A DNA stretch of 29,233 nucleotides from Acanthaster planci (lineage: Eukaryota; Echinodermata; Asteroidea; Valvatida; Acanthasteridae), in assembly GCF_001949145.1 (NCBI RefSeq), contig NW_019091459.1, forward strand, positions 1,249,017 through 1,278,249. The letters run 5' to 3'. Each line of letters starts with the position of its first letter. The first letter of the stretch is position 1. The translations under genes and the position numbers were made by a program. Below, piece after piece: positions 1-21,700 of this stretch. The notes below the pieces were generated by a model. It did not search any database. It had not been told where the DNA came from and was given only the letters and a program-made list of their open reading frames with translations.

Positions 1-430
1 TCCTGGCTGTGAGATGGGTCAAAGTAACCCTGCTCTTGGAGGGTTAATCACGATTTTTCTGAAGACAATTCAAGAATAGGTTTCTCCAGTGAGGTAACTT
101 CCACAGTATGTACTTATAATCATGTAGCTTAACAGATTGATATCACAATGCAATGACACTGAAGCTCGCGGTTATATGAATTACCCATTTAATCTGAGAC
201 AAGTTACAGCATCTCAACGGAACAACTCACAATTGTGTATCTTTACTGCCGGTACTAACCACGAGAATTGTGTTATCTTAGGCCATTTTATATAAAAGGT
301 AACGAAACATAGCAGTTGTTACGCTTAATTGGTCATCCAGTATGACAAAAAATCATTAAAAGTCGTGCAATGCAAATCCACTATCAGTTTTCGCTATTAA
401 AGAATTCGTATGGATAACTTAGAAACGTAA
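1..430. other. Non-coding, probable intron of gene 1
   Basis: I see no EGF, lectin or signal-peptide exon on either strand. Bases 1-29 resemble bases 24954-24983 (shared core GCTGTGA, then GGGTCAA), suggesting an old dispersed repeat cut by the window edge. Confidence 0.4.
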
Positions 431-705
431 TTAATTTTGGATTTAATTTTTTGCTCTGCGTGACGTGTATTTCAACACTGTATACTTAGTGTATGCCCCC
501 AAAGGCTTGTGAAAAAAAAACCACAAGCATACTCGGGTGGGACTCGAACCCATGACCTCCTGCTAACTAGTGCGAACGTCTTAACCACTCAACCACCGAG
601 CTTGCCGGTGTCGACTGGCTGGTTCGAATCAGCAAGCACAGTATACCAACCAACCAATATACAGTGTTGAAATACACGTCGGGCAGGACAAAAATCCAAA
701 ATTAA
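431..705 (-). mobile_element. tRNA-bearing foldback element, copy 1
   Basis: The tRNA-like part lies on the minus strand at about 534-606, with an A-box-like TGGTTGAGTGG and a B box GGTTCGAGTCC. Flanking arms 431-483 and about 657-705 are imperfect inverted repeats of each other, both containing GTATTTCAACACTGTA or GACGTGTATTTC and its complement. Both outer ends are TTAATTTTGG in inverted orientation. No tRNA function is inferred. Confidence 0.7.
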
Positions 706-867
706 TTTCTTCTCCCTGGCGCAAATCCATCTGTGAAATAACTTAGAAATGTATTTTATGGTTGAAGAGGCTAGTGGCATGAAAAATTTTAAGTTTTGGA
801 GCCTGCAGCGAATTTTTGGAGAGCAATGTGTCAGCATTTTGTTTTGAGAATTAAATCTTTCTTGCAG

Positions 868-10741
<9,874 letters not shown>

Positions 10742-10811
10742 AATTCAATCGGCTAACGATAGTTCAACAGGAGCGCTATAATAATCATGATAATGATAAT
10801 GATCAATTGAG

Positions 10812-10817
10812 AATAAA
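10812..10817 (+). terminator. Polyadenylation signal of gene 1
   Basis: A canonical AATAAA lies 71 bases after the stop codon. The 3' UTR just before it holds a short ATAATG/TGATAA microsatellite (about 10777-10804). Confidence 0.6.
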
Positions 10818-13800
10818 TCACATTGGTTCCTAATGCATGTATTGAATTTTTCATTTTTATTTTCCGAATTTGTTTTCATTTGGCAAGCTGATTATAATGT
10901 TTAGGTTCATAACATTGAGAATGCCAGCTTATATATACGTTTTAATAATTCTTCAATTGAAGTAAATTTTTGTTCAAAATAGATATTGCTCTGAGGTCAC
11001 ACAAGCAACGAAAAATAGTGGAAAATATACCTATTTTGGCTGTTGCAATAAATATGCAGATTGTCTCATCATTAAATGAAACTGAACAAAAAGATAGGAG
11101 TCCGCGACAGTGACAATTTATTGTACCCGACGAAAGGACAACGGACAAATGCTCTATTTAGTAAATGCAGGTAGGACGCCATATTAGCAACATGATGTGA
11201 ACATCATAAACCGATTTTAGAAATGATGACAAATTATTTTTTTGCGAAAGAAATTGTTTTGGGGGAAGGCTCAAGTCATCCTAGTTTTCAACTCATTCGG
11301 GTCTTCCAAAGAATGGGTTTTAGTCGAATCGAGTCATTCGCTCTCAGTGACTTGAGTCGACTCGCTGAAAATAGTGACTGTGTCGATTCTTTGACTCATT
11401 TCAACTCTGAAGTCTAAAATTGGAGCGTGTGCCGATAAGGGACCTAATTGGTTGAGGGGTTATTTGGTGGTGGGGCGCACTGTCGATTTTAACGTTGGTT
11501 TGAATATCTCACAGCGTGTGTAGTGAACGCTAGATGTTCTCGGTAATTCATATTTTCCCATAATACTCTCTTTCTCTGACTCACAATATGAGGAATAAAT
11601 GCCACTTAAGACTACGCAAGGTGTTACAGAGAGGGCCAGATGATTTGTGCCCTTTAGCAAGGCGTCTTTTTTTTTACAATGCACGAAGCTAGCAAGTCGA
11701 GAGGGTCTTAACAGATAGAAGAGTGCTAATATCTACCTATTCGATTGGTAAAGGGCAAATAAAATCATATTTTGCATGTTTTTTGCATGTGATTTTCTCT
11801 TTATTCGATATTCCAGAAAGTAATGCTGTTAAGGATTACGTGTTTACATTTTCTTTGGTGCAGTGGACATATCTTATTTTTAGTAAATAAATAAGTTTAA
11901 AATTATTGTCACAGACTTCCATATTGTTTTCAATTTTGTTGTTTTATGTCATCTTGTCTTTCTGCTTGCATATATTTTTCTTCTTGAATTATATTATTGC
12001 TTCGATGTTATGACGCCACCGTTGAGACTACCAAATACTTCAGATCTATTTCACCATTCAAAAGTCTAATATGCGGCTCGTTTTCATCATTGTTAGAGTT
12101 TCTTAAATAAGGTTAAACGCGTCAGGTTTTGATCAAAATTTCCCTTTAAAAAGTCATTTTTCGGTCGACTCTGTGCTACTTCTAAAAGCAACTGCCTATG
12201 AGTGCCAAATTACCCAATGATCGGAGACTAATTTAAAGACCTTGAATTACATGATAAAAAATCTAAAAAAGAAGTAATAAAACATTATAGAATTACAAAA
12301 TTGAAAGAGATCTATTTTGTTGAAATGACCCCCATTCACTGCTTCCTTACCGCTGAGCAGCGGTACAAGAGAGGTGATCTTATCCTGACGCACTACCATC
12401 CTCTTTTACACAAAGTGACCAATACATAGCTCAGAATAAACCGGTACAAAGGAAATTAGATCCTATACCCGTGACTCATTCTCAAGTCGGATTCATTATG
12501 CACCTGTTTTGCATGGCCACATTTGTTTTGCATGTTTGGTACAATAAATAGATTGTTGCATGAGCTACGGGGGTTTGCAGGTTTTTTAATTTACCAGTCA
12601 GTCTTGAATTAGGTTGGAACTTAAGATGGCCCTCGTTTTGGACTGCGCTTGGAAGATCCCTAATTTCCCCAATAGAATGAAATATTCAAAGACAAGAACA
12701 ACAGCAAAAAGCCAAACAAACATAAGCACTGACAAAGTGTCCGCTAATTAACGTGCAAGATGGTGTCTCATGATAATCCTTGTAGGGAAACTCTCTCAAC
12801 TGGAGAAGATCGGAGCTAGTGCATGTACTCTAAAGCCACTCACATGAAGCTGAAGAACGTCGTACGCCTGTAGTGGTATGGGCGTTTGCAGCGTCCTAAC
12901 TGTATCCTGCCGGACCTGCAGGGCACAGGTGGTGACACAGTCTACTCATCTGGAATAGTTTCTAGATTCCTGGCAAATGATAGAGTGGTTGAGTCGCTCT
13001 GCTGTTATTTCTTTACTGGTGTTTTAGCCAGCAGATGATACACTTTGTCTCCAACGATAACATTATCTTCAGGGGGAGGGGCTGACTTATCCTGAGGAAA
13101 TTCGTCTCAACTGGGTGAAGTTTGCTTCTACTTCAGTGATGACCAATTCTGAAAATCCTCACCTGTTATTATGCTCATTTATCAACCTTAAACCCTTATC
13201 AAGGGTATTTACTGTGCTTCCTGTTTTTACAATATTGCACATTTTTACTTTTCACATTTATGTTCAAGATAATTCAGTACCAGTGAGGAAAAACAGACAG
13301 CTTTTGTCGGCAAACGACTTGCTACGGCTGCGTGGTCACGGGATCTGCTAGCTTAGGCCTACATGTCTGAAATATGTCTAAATCTTTTCCCCGCAAAGAT
13401 ACCATCAGCTGATTGATGACAGCTTCAAGGTGTCGAGAAAATATATAAAATAGCCCTTTTCTTCTCAAGAGGCAGATATAAATCCAATACCATTGGTATA
13501 ATATATGTTAACCATCTGATGACCTGTGATTTAAATAAATGCTAACTTAATAGGGACATAGTATGCCAGATATCTAACTGCAAAAAAAAATTCTCCTAAT
13601 CAGTCTTATTCTCTCTCAATAAAAAAATCCTGCTCAGATTCAGTAGATTTCTCATTTTCTATTTTACACATCATGTCATGCACCTGGAGGAAAAATGGCC
13701 CATGTTAGGTATTTTACTGGGCAGGAACCCTCACACTGGTGTTTTTCAAGCTTGTATCGCTACTCATCTATTTCATAAACCTAAGGGAGGATTTTTTGAG

Positions 13801-15018
13801 CAGGACCCCAAAAGGTCAACGATCTGCACCGATAATTTTCCTTACTATATAGTTAGATGAGGTGACTATATAACTTTCTTCCTGATTGGCGACCAAGACG
13901 GAGGCGAAAAGCTGTTAAGTTGTGACTCAGTGAATTAAAGCTGATGAACTAACCTGACGGCAACTCAAGACAGAAAATCTGAACTGAACTGCATAAAGAT
14001 GTCATTGCAATGAATTAATAAGATTCTAAAATCCAGAGAAAGCTGGATGATCTTGCTATAAGCACATTTATGATGCAAAACGGATCAATCTTGAAAGAGG
14101 AGATAATCAGCAAGGCAGTTGTAATCCCGACTTTGCAAATCTCTTTAGGCTTTGCTAACCACAGGATTGTGGACTAGTGGGACCACAAACAATTCATATA
14201 TGCCTACGCTTCCAATGACCATCAACAGAACCAACAATAACCTTCAGAGGGGGACTTCAAGTCTGATTATCATAAGCGGTTGCCTGATCGAGTACAAAAA
14301 GATGGCCCATCACCAGACGTACTGCCTTGTAACAGCATGGATTTGGGAGTCTGATTACAGACAAAGATATTCTGTTTTGAGAGATCTGAAAATAAACCAC
14401 GTTTATTTTATCTTGTTTGGGCGGTAAGTTTGCAGAAATGCCACTGTTTGTATGGTTCTGAATTTTACCTACAATTCGTTTACAATCGACATGTGTAACA
14501 TTTATTTTGATGTTACATTTCAGTTTAGTATTTAGTATTACATGTCATGATTTGGTGCTGCGGTTGCAAGGAATGTTTAATTAGCATTTTGTAAATTATT
14601 CTTTTATATCTGTACTTTTATACTGACGGCCAACCATAGATTTAGCAGCCACCTCTCAGAAAAACACAATTGTGCCGTCAAAAGAGTAGGCGCTTTGGCC
14701 TATGTCTGAATCACTTGGCATTGGAATAGAGTTGTACGTAACATGGCTCCGGCTACGTCCGAGGAATCATGTGTAATTCGGACATAACCTGGCTAGCCAG
14801 CCAGATCACCTGACCAAAATAGTAGTAAGGCAAAATTTCGGAAGCTGCTTCGTTTATTTGTTGATACTGTTGTAAAAGTTTCCTCAAATATGCGGATTTA
14901 CCTACGTGTACATCCATCATAAAGTTCATCATTTCTCTGTGATTTATTCGCATACCTCCACTTTTTGCACACCTGACTGTGCTGTTTCAAAGATGGATTT
15001 GCGGCGAGAGATGAGTGT
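10818..15018. other. Intergenic region between genes 1 and 2
   Basis: About 4.2 kb with only short, uncharacterised reading frames and no exon with recognisable domain content. About 11265-11415 is unusually dense in GAGTC/GACTC words, including the palindrome GAGTCGACTC near 11347. I find no RNA gene, promoter or intact mobile element that I can support. Confidence 0.45.
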
Positions 15019-15205
15019 GATTAGAACCAATCTCCCGACACCGGCAATCTTGGTGGTCGAGTGCTTAAGACGTCTGCACTGGTAAGCAGGCGGTTGTGGG
15101 TTCGAGTCCCACCCGAGTACGCTTGTGTTGTTTTCCCCACAATCCTTCGTGGGCATACACTGAGCATTCAGTGTTAAAATACACGTCGGGAAGGGCAAAA
15201 ATTAA
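15019..15205 (+). mobile_element. tRNA-bearing element, copy 3 (plus-strand orientation)
   Basis: TTGGTGGTCGAGTGCTTAAG (A-box region) and GTGGGTTCGAGTCCCAC (perfect T-arm with B box) lie at about 15048-15120. They are followed by CAGTGTTAAAATACACGTCGG and an end at AATTAA near 15205, matching the right arm of copy 1. The opposite arm is not recognisable. Confidence 0.7.
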
Positions 15206-15650
15206 TTTCATAGACTGTGGTAACTTTAAAACAATGGGCGTGGCTTGGGAGCCCCCAAATGGCTCCATTTTTAATTTTTGAAATGAACATAAAGTACGTC
15301 TAGGCTGCAGTTCATCAATTAATATTGGACAAAACGTATGCGTCCTGGTTCCCCGAAAAAATATCCTTGTGTACAAATCGGTACCAACGGCGAGTAGAGG
15401 TGGAGTACAACAAGGTAACCTAGATGACCTCGAACTGTAACAATAGTCAATGGACTCTGAATAAAGTAGGACCACAATAGGACGTTAGCTCATAATAAAT
15501 CTTAGCGATACTTTGTGCGGTAGAACACCTCTAATACGTTGTTATAACCACTAGAATCGCATCACACAATCACGCTGAAGGTGAACTCTAGGCCTGCTCG
15601 GTGCTGCGCGCTGTGGTTTTTGTGCACTGTGCAGTTGATTTCCGTCCAGA

Positions 15651-15722
15651 ATGGTGCGCCTGTTCCTTCTAATGGTGGTACTAGGCCACGGTGCTTTGTC
15701 ATTCTCGCTAGTGAAAAGATCG
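15651..15722 (+). CDS. Gene 2 exon 1: start codon and signal peptide
   Basis: ATG in a good context (A at -3, G at +4) opens [19 protein letters not shown], a hydrophobic core with small residues before a likely signal-peptidase cut. LVKRS follows, containing a dibasic site. The donor GTAAGT is at 15723, phase 0. The sequence upstream has no in-frame EGF exon, so this is probably the true 5' coding end. No clear TATA box is seen. Confidence 0.8.
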
Positions 15723-18700
15723 GTAAGTTTTCTGTCATGTAGGGAAGAGGTTGATGAATATTATTCTGTATTTGGATGAGACGTGAACCGATTTTAAGCA
15801 TAGGCCTACATTTGCAAATTTCAACAACTTTCTCTTCTAACCTATAGGCCCTAAGCCTACGAGACGTGATAAACATTGTGTATTTGCTCTCTTAGCCACA
15901 AAAAAGTCTCTAAATGTCCTCCATGAACAGATGAAATCGATGATCTTCTAGCCATATACTAGATTTCGTTGTGCATGTTTTCCTCATATGTTCTTCGAGA
16001 CAGTATTACTGTTGAGCTTGAGTTCTCAACCTATATGCATAGTGACACAACAGAGAGCGTGAATGGATAACAGAATTTATTCATATGATGGCCAGCCACG
16101 AATAAGCAGAAAATGTATAGAAGGTCATATCATAACTTTCATTTTCATTTTTCTTGTTTGTGAATTATAAATGTGTCATTTAATTGAAAACAGTTCAAGG
16201 TAGGTTGCTTTGCCATGAAAGGGCCGCCTTGCGCTTGCAATATTTCTTTTATAGTTTTGATTTTGCAATATTTCCTAATGGTATACTTTACTGTGATTTG
16301 TCAGTTTGTTCCAAAGGATTGTAATTGCTTTTAAATCTCCCTCAACCTTGTCCTCAGTATACTTTGTTTTGACTACATTCCAATGATAACCCCTTGATGA
16401 GTCAAAGATCAAAGTAAATTCTGTAGACCTTGTGTTTAAATTGTTTATTTATATTTCAATATGCAAGCATTTTTTCTCAAAAATGTTTATATTCTACCTA
16501 AAATCTTCTCTATCTGATATTACTAAAAAGAGACATGAGCGGAGGGGGACTTGGTGGGAGATGGATGGGATAATGGGGTGGAGGCAGAGGAGAAGAGGAA
16601 TGAGATGATGGAAGGGGTCTAGAAGGAGATGGATGGGATGGAGATGGAGTGGAACATTGATTGGATGAGGTGGATCAGGGAATGAAGGGGGTGGGAACGG
16701 AGTAAAGAGAGGCACCTGGTGATAGACAGGGGTGGATTAGGGGAAGGATTGAAAATTAGCGTGAGGACGGAATGATGAGAGTGCCATTATATAAATCCAC
16801 AATCTACCCATTAAATCAGCTATTTTGTACACTTGATGTGTATGAATTAAAAACGTGTATATCTCTTATAACATGAGCTTTTTTGGAGTAAGGAAATCAA
16901 GATTCATATGAAGCAGCGAGCCATGTTGATTAGACCGTTCTAGTTCCAGTTTGTATTTTAACCTCTACAATTTCTGCACTTAGCTAAAGGCCACTCTTAG
17001 TTTACGTACGTTTGCAAAATCGTAGAGCATGGATGGGAGACCTCGTTACTTTTTTTCGTCGGTGACATTTCCCCGAGGTGCAACATTTCCTTTGTAATTC
17101 AACGATGACATCAGTTTCTTTCAATTTCTCTGTTGAAGGATACACTGTACCACGACTTAGAACTGTTGCAACGTCTCCTGGAGACAGACAACTCGGAAGA
17201 CAAGCCGGATAAAAGAGGTCACATTTTTGGTCACCTTTATGGACACAAATGTAGATACAAGATGCGTGAGCTTTATCCAAAGAAGCGTTTTCATATAGAA
17301 GATTTATCAGAACATACAAGCAGATTGCCTTAATGCCTATTCGATGTCTTTAGCGTGAAACGGGAAAGATTTGTAAGACATGCAATCTGTTTAATGTCGA
17401 TAAAGCCAAATGAAAGAGATTTATACAATCTATTGCAAAGTTAATGTGACTAGATATACTTCAATTAAAGGCACTTCTTATGCGCTCCAGTAATCGTTTT
17501 GTTTCCCAAAATATTTACAGTCACGTGCCCAAAACCCTGCGTCCATGGCACATGCTATAAATCAAGATATTGTAGAAGTTGCTCACCTCGTTGCAAATGT
17601 GACAAAGGTTGGGAGGGAGACGATTGCTCATTACGTAAGTACGGTGGGATTGACTTGAGCATATAATGCACCTGAATTAGCATACATCATGCATGTTAAT
17701 AATCGAGACTCGAATTCCTATTTTTGCTGTTAATAAACATGCTAAGATTAAGCTCATGCAGTTTAGAGAGAGTGGCTTGTTAAATTGCCAATTTTCAAGT
17801 AATTAAACAAGATCAGTTTTGAGTACAACCTGAGCAGTAGAAACGGCACATTTGCAATACAGTTTCTGATGTTATCTAATTAAACAAATAAGTTTCCCCG
17901 TTCCTCTCTACGTTGACCTTTTTGGATGTTTTATAATTTCTTTAGCCATTGATGAGTGTCGTAGCAATCCTTGCCAGAATGGTGCAACCTGCGTAGATCG
18001 TGAGGCTGACTATACCTGTTTGTGTGCGGAAGACTACATAGGCCGATCCTGCGAATATTGTAAGCCAAGAGATCATGGCATTTGGTGATGTTCTCACTCC
18101 CTCCAAATCACTTACCTCGGACTTATTCGGACCTATGAAATGATGATACTTCACACGTATGCCATAGACGCGGTTCCAGGGGACGCCAGGGGGCTTTAGA
18201 CCTCCCCCTAATCTGTGTCTAGCCCCCCCTTACAAATGCAAAAATGAAAAGCAGTAGCGAAAGTTAAAAGGTAACGTCCCCTGTGAAAGGCTATAGTCCA
18301 GTCAAAATTGGCTCTAGAGCGCGCCTGGTCTGTCTATTATATGAAACCAGAGGAAATCCAAGTCAAGTTTTTTTTAAATGCACATGCGAACTCCTCCCTC
18401 GAATGTCTTGATGTTAGATCCAAATAAAAAAAAACTTTTTCTTAAAGAAAGGGTGTTGAAAGTCAATACGTTTTGATCTTTGACGCTTTTGAATAAGGCT
18501 TCATGAGGAGTGCAAACTCATCTAAAATCCTAAAACCTCACGAAGTTTTGTGAAAGAAAGAAAAAAAGGTTACCTGTGGAAGAGAAATAATGTGTAACTA
18601 ATTAACTAGTAGACATGCTGAAACTTCCAAATATTGCAGACATGGGCGTTTTAAATTCCCTATTAATTCTACAGAATTCATTTATTTACATGCAGTTAGA

Positions 18701-21700
18701 GTCTTGTATTCTTCTTTACTCTTGCCAAGGCTAGCCATCTAATGATTTTTTTTCCTCAATAATTTTGATTTATTTTCCTATTTAGATTTCCCTCCGGATC
18801 TGCGATGCACGCCAGACACATGTAAAGATGCACCTTGTGTGTCTCGAGCAGATTTACGGCCATTCTGTAAATGCAGTGATGGACAGCATGGGAAGTTTTG
18901 TGAATTACACAAAATATGTAAGTTGAGCTTACAATGAAACTTTGCCAATTTAACAGGTCATTGAACTCGAGTTTTTTTTTCTGCATACTGTATGGGCTGG
19001 TGAAATCCACTTCACTTGTGCCAAGGCGTTTGTCGCTTCATGCCGTACATGCGTATGATTGAACACCTGACCACATCTGACATAAAGTAACTTTAAGTCG
19101 GAACCCGGTCGATTAACTTACATGTACTAATACAAGAGCCACATCAATGAATTTCGACTGAAAGTCGCGGACATAACACTTCTATCAAATGGCTTGTCTA
19201 AAAGAGCTGTTTTCTCTTGATCGTTTGCTTTGTTATCACACGAAAGCATTATTATCACAGGTCAGACGCGCCTTGGGATATATCACTTTAGTAATTAAAA
19301 ACTGACTTGATCAAAGTTGGATACTCGATATTAAGAAAATGTTATCTAAAATATCAGAATTTGCCTGGCTTGGGCGAGCACGGAACGGCGTCCTTAACTA
19401 TGGACCGAGCGTGAAAATAGTTTCAAAGGGTAAATTTATTGATTTTAATGTAGTATTTTAACATAACAGATTAATTGTAATCGAATGTCAGAAAAATATA
19501 TATACGCGCTTTATTTTGTACACGCCTTGGCACAGTGTATGTGCGCTGTGAAGGGTGACTGGAGGGCTCAATTCAGTGATTATGAAAACGTCAATTTGGG
19601 CAGCGATCCCAAACTCACTTATTATGTTCATAGTTCGCAGCCGCGCTGTGCACTAAAATAGCTAAACTACAAAGGGCATCTAGTAGGCCTACTTTATACA
19701 GCCGATGCAAAAGCAGCAGCACACCACTATTGGGAACTTTTTCATTTCTTTTTCATACGGTCGGCCAACCACATTAAGAAGCACAGTGCCATGGTCAACG
19801 CTAGTATTTATTCTACCATTTGACAGACAATTCAGATTGCATCTCTGAGGGGTGATTTTTTACTGATTTTTCAGAATTTGATGGTCTTTGAAATTCAGGT
19901 TATAACACGATGACGTCGGCGTTCAAAGTGACATTGTTTTTAAGGTCACAATATTTTAAACTTCTGAAACTAGAGAGCTTGGAGTCCTCTTGGGTTCAAA
20001 TTTTGTATGTGTGTTGACGTGGATGTGTCAGCTAAAAATTGAGTCACGTCGTGACATTGTCATCGTGGGTCCTTTGATAGAACCTAAAAGGATCAACTTT
20101 AATGTCCAATAATGAGAGAACTGTCCGTCCTAGCCAATGCATGTACTCTAGCGTGCAGGTAGAACGAGATGTGTAAAAAGTTACCATCTAGTTGACATTT
20201 TTATTGCGTCATCATTTGTCATGTGACGTCATCTTTAAGGTGCACAGTTTAAGGTTTTTGTTACTAGAAATTGTATATATCTGCTTGATTCAAGGCCAAG
20301 TAGCTCTCGTTGAGTTTAATGGAAGTGCATTGTATGTTTATGTTTGTAATGCGAATGGGCACACTTAGATTTCCTCTTTCAGTCTTGGATAGTTTATGAT
20401 AGACCCAGTTGTTCATTAGAGGATTTTGACTAGTTTCGTTAGACAGTTTATCATCTGGAATACAATACCACAAAGGCAACTGTATTTGTGTGGCTTCAAA
20501 TAATGGGCAGATAGCTGCAAATGTTAATCCTAAAGCTGCAGAAAGTGTAAACACTGCTTTTACTCTGCGAAATCATTATTTAGATATTATTTCCCCCCGA
20601 ACAAGACACTTTTAGTCATTTTCTTTTCTTAAAAAGAAGCAGTATTTTCTTTTTATTTGTTGCTTTCAATTTCTTCCTTTCCCCTTTGTCATCTTTGTTT
20701 CATGGGATTGTTGTTCGTAATAAATGTTGTCTGTAATAATTTCAGGGGTAAACTGTGAGCCGGAATCGAATCGCTACATCTACGACCAGAAAGAAGGCTA
20801 CATAACATCACCGGGATTCCCTGGACCGTACGGCCGCATGGACAGGTGTCCATTCATCATTGGGTCTCCAAATGCCAAGAAGATCGAAATCAAATTTGAT
20901 GTCATTGACTTTGATTTCGATTTAGGTTTTCTGGAATATGCACCCGGTGGTACTCTGGATTTTGGTGGAGGAACGAAAAGTGCTCGAGATGTTTTAAACC
21001 AAACCATTGTTATAAATGATGACAAGGTGTCTATCTTCTTTCAGTCTAATGACAACCGACATCAACTGCCAGGCTTCCGCATGCATTACAAAATCAGTAA
21101 GTACGTCAAATACCAAATGTCATTCCAAAGATGGACTTCCTTAAGTTTCCAACGTTTCCGATATTTCGAGATCGAGTGGAACAGGTCACCTATGAGCTGA
21201 AGCTGATGTCAAACGTTTATGCGCATGCTTTACCATGCCTCACATCCATGGTCCAAACCTGGCTCCCATAAAAAAAGCATATGGAAAATAAAGCTGAGTA
21301 GCAGCGGATCATGAGCCAATTGACTGCGTACAAAATGTAAATGTGCCTTCCACGAGAGCAAGAATACGAGTTCAACGCAGACGCTTATTGCTGTTTGAAT
21401 AATGTTAATACAATATTTATTGTGCTTACTACCAGAAATGGATGTCTAACCATGATCTCAGACCTCTCTCGATTGAGGCCAGAAAAAATAAGAGCTCACC
21501 TTTAATCGATATGATTGACTGTTTATAATGTATAAGCTCTGAAAATTAATTTATATAACGGGTTTTGCCCTTATCCAACGTATATATTGAAAAACGCTGT
21601 ATGCTCAGTGCCTGTCCGAAAACTGGGACTCTGGTGGGACTCGAGTCCACGACCTCCTGCTTACTAATGCAGACGTCTTAACCACTCGACCACCGAGCTT

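Noticed and set aside
13678-14427. Short plus-strand frames at 13678-13860 and 14152-14427 as exons of an intergenic gene
   Set aside because: No domain content and no convincing link between them; a weak lectin-like impression of the second (WTSGT) did not hold up along its length.
14753-14953. 66-codon minus-strand frame with helical, Gln/Tyr-rich composition
   Set aside because: It looks protein-like in composition, but I recognise no family, and it cannot be joined to other exons.
15048-15120. Functional tRNA gene on the plus strand
   Set aside because: The T arm and B box are good, but the acceptor stem is mismatched, the anticodon loop is irregular, and it is embedded in a four-copy repeat. 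The other three copies (minus strand) are rejected for the same reason.
15065-15475. 136-codon reading frame on the minus strand
   Set aside because: It runs through the tRNA-derived repeat and adjacent unique sequence; it has no recognisable domain and is likely chance.
15480-15650. TATA-type promoter of gene 2
   Set aside because: Only a loose TTATAAC near 15540 is present; without transcript data I cannot place a promoter or start site.
20264-20554. 96-codon minus-strand frame starting with a signal-peptide-like segment
   Set aside because: No domain, no cysteine pattern and no supporting splice signals; its length is not exceptional for chance frames in this window.
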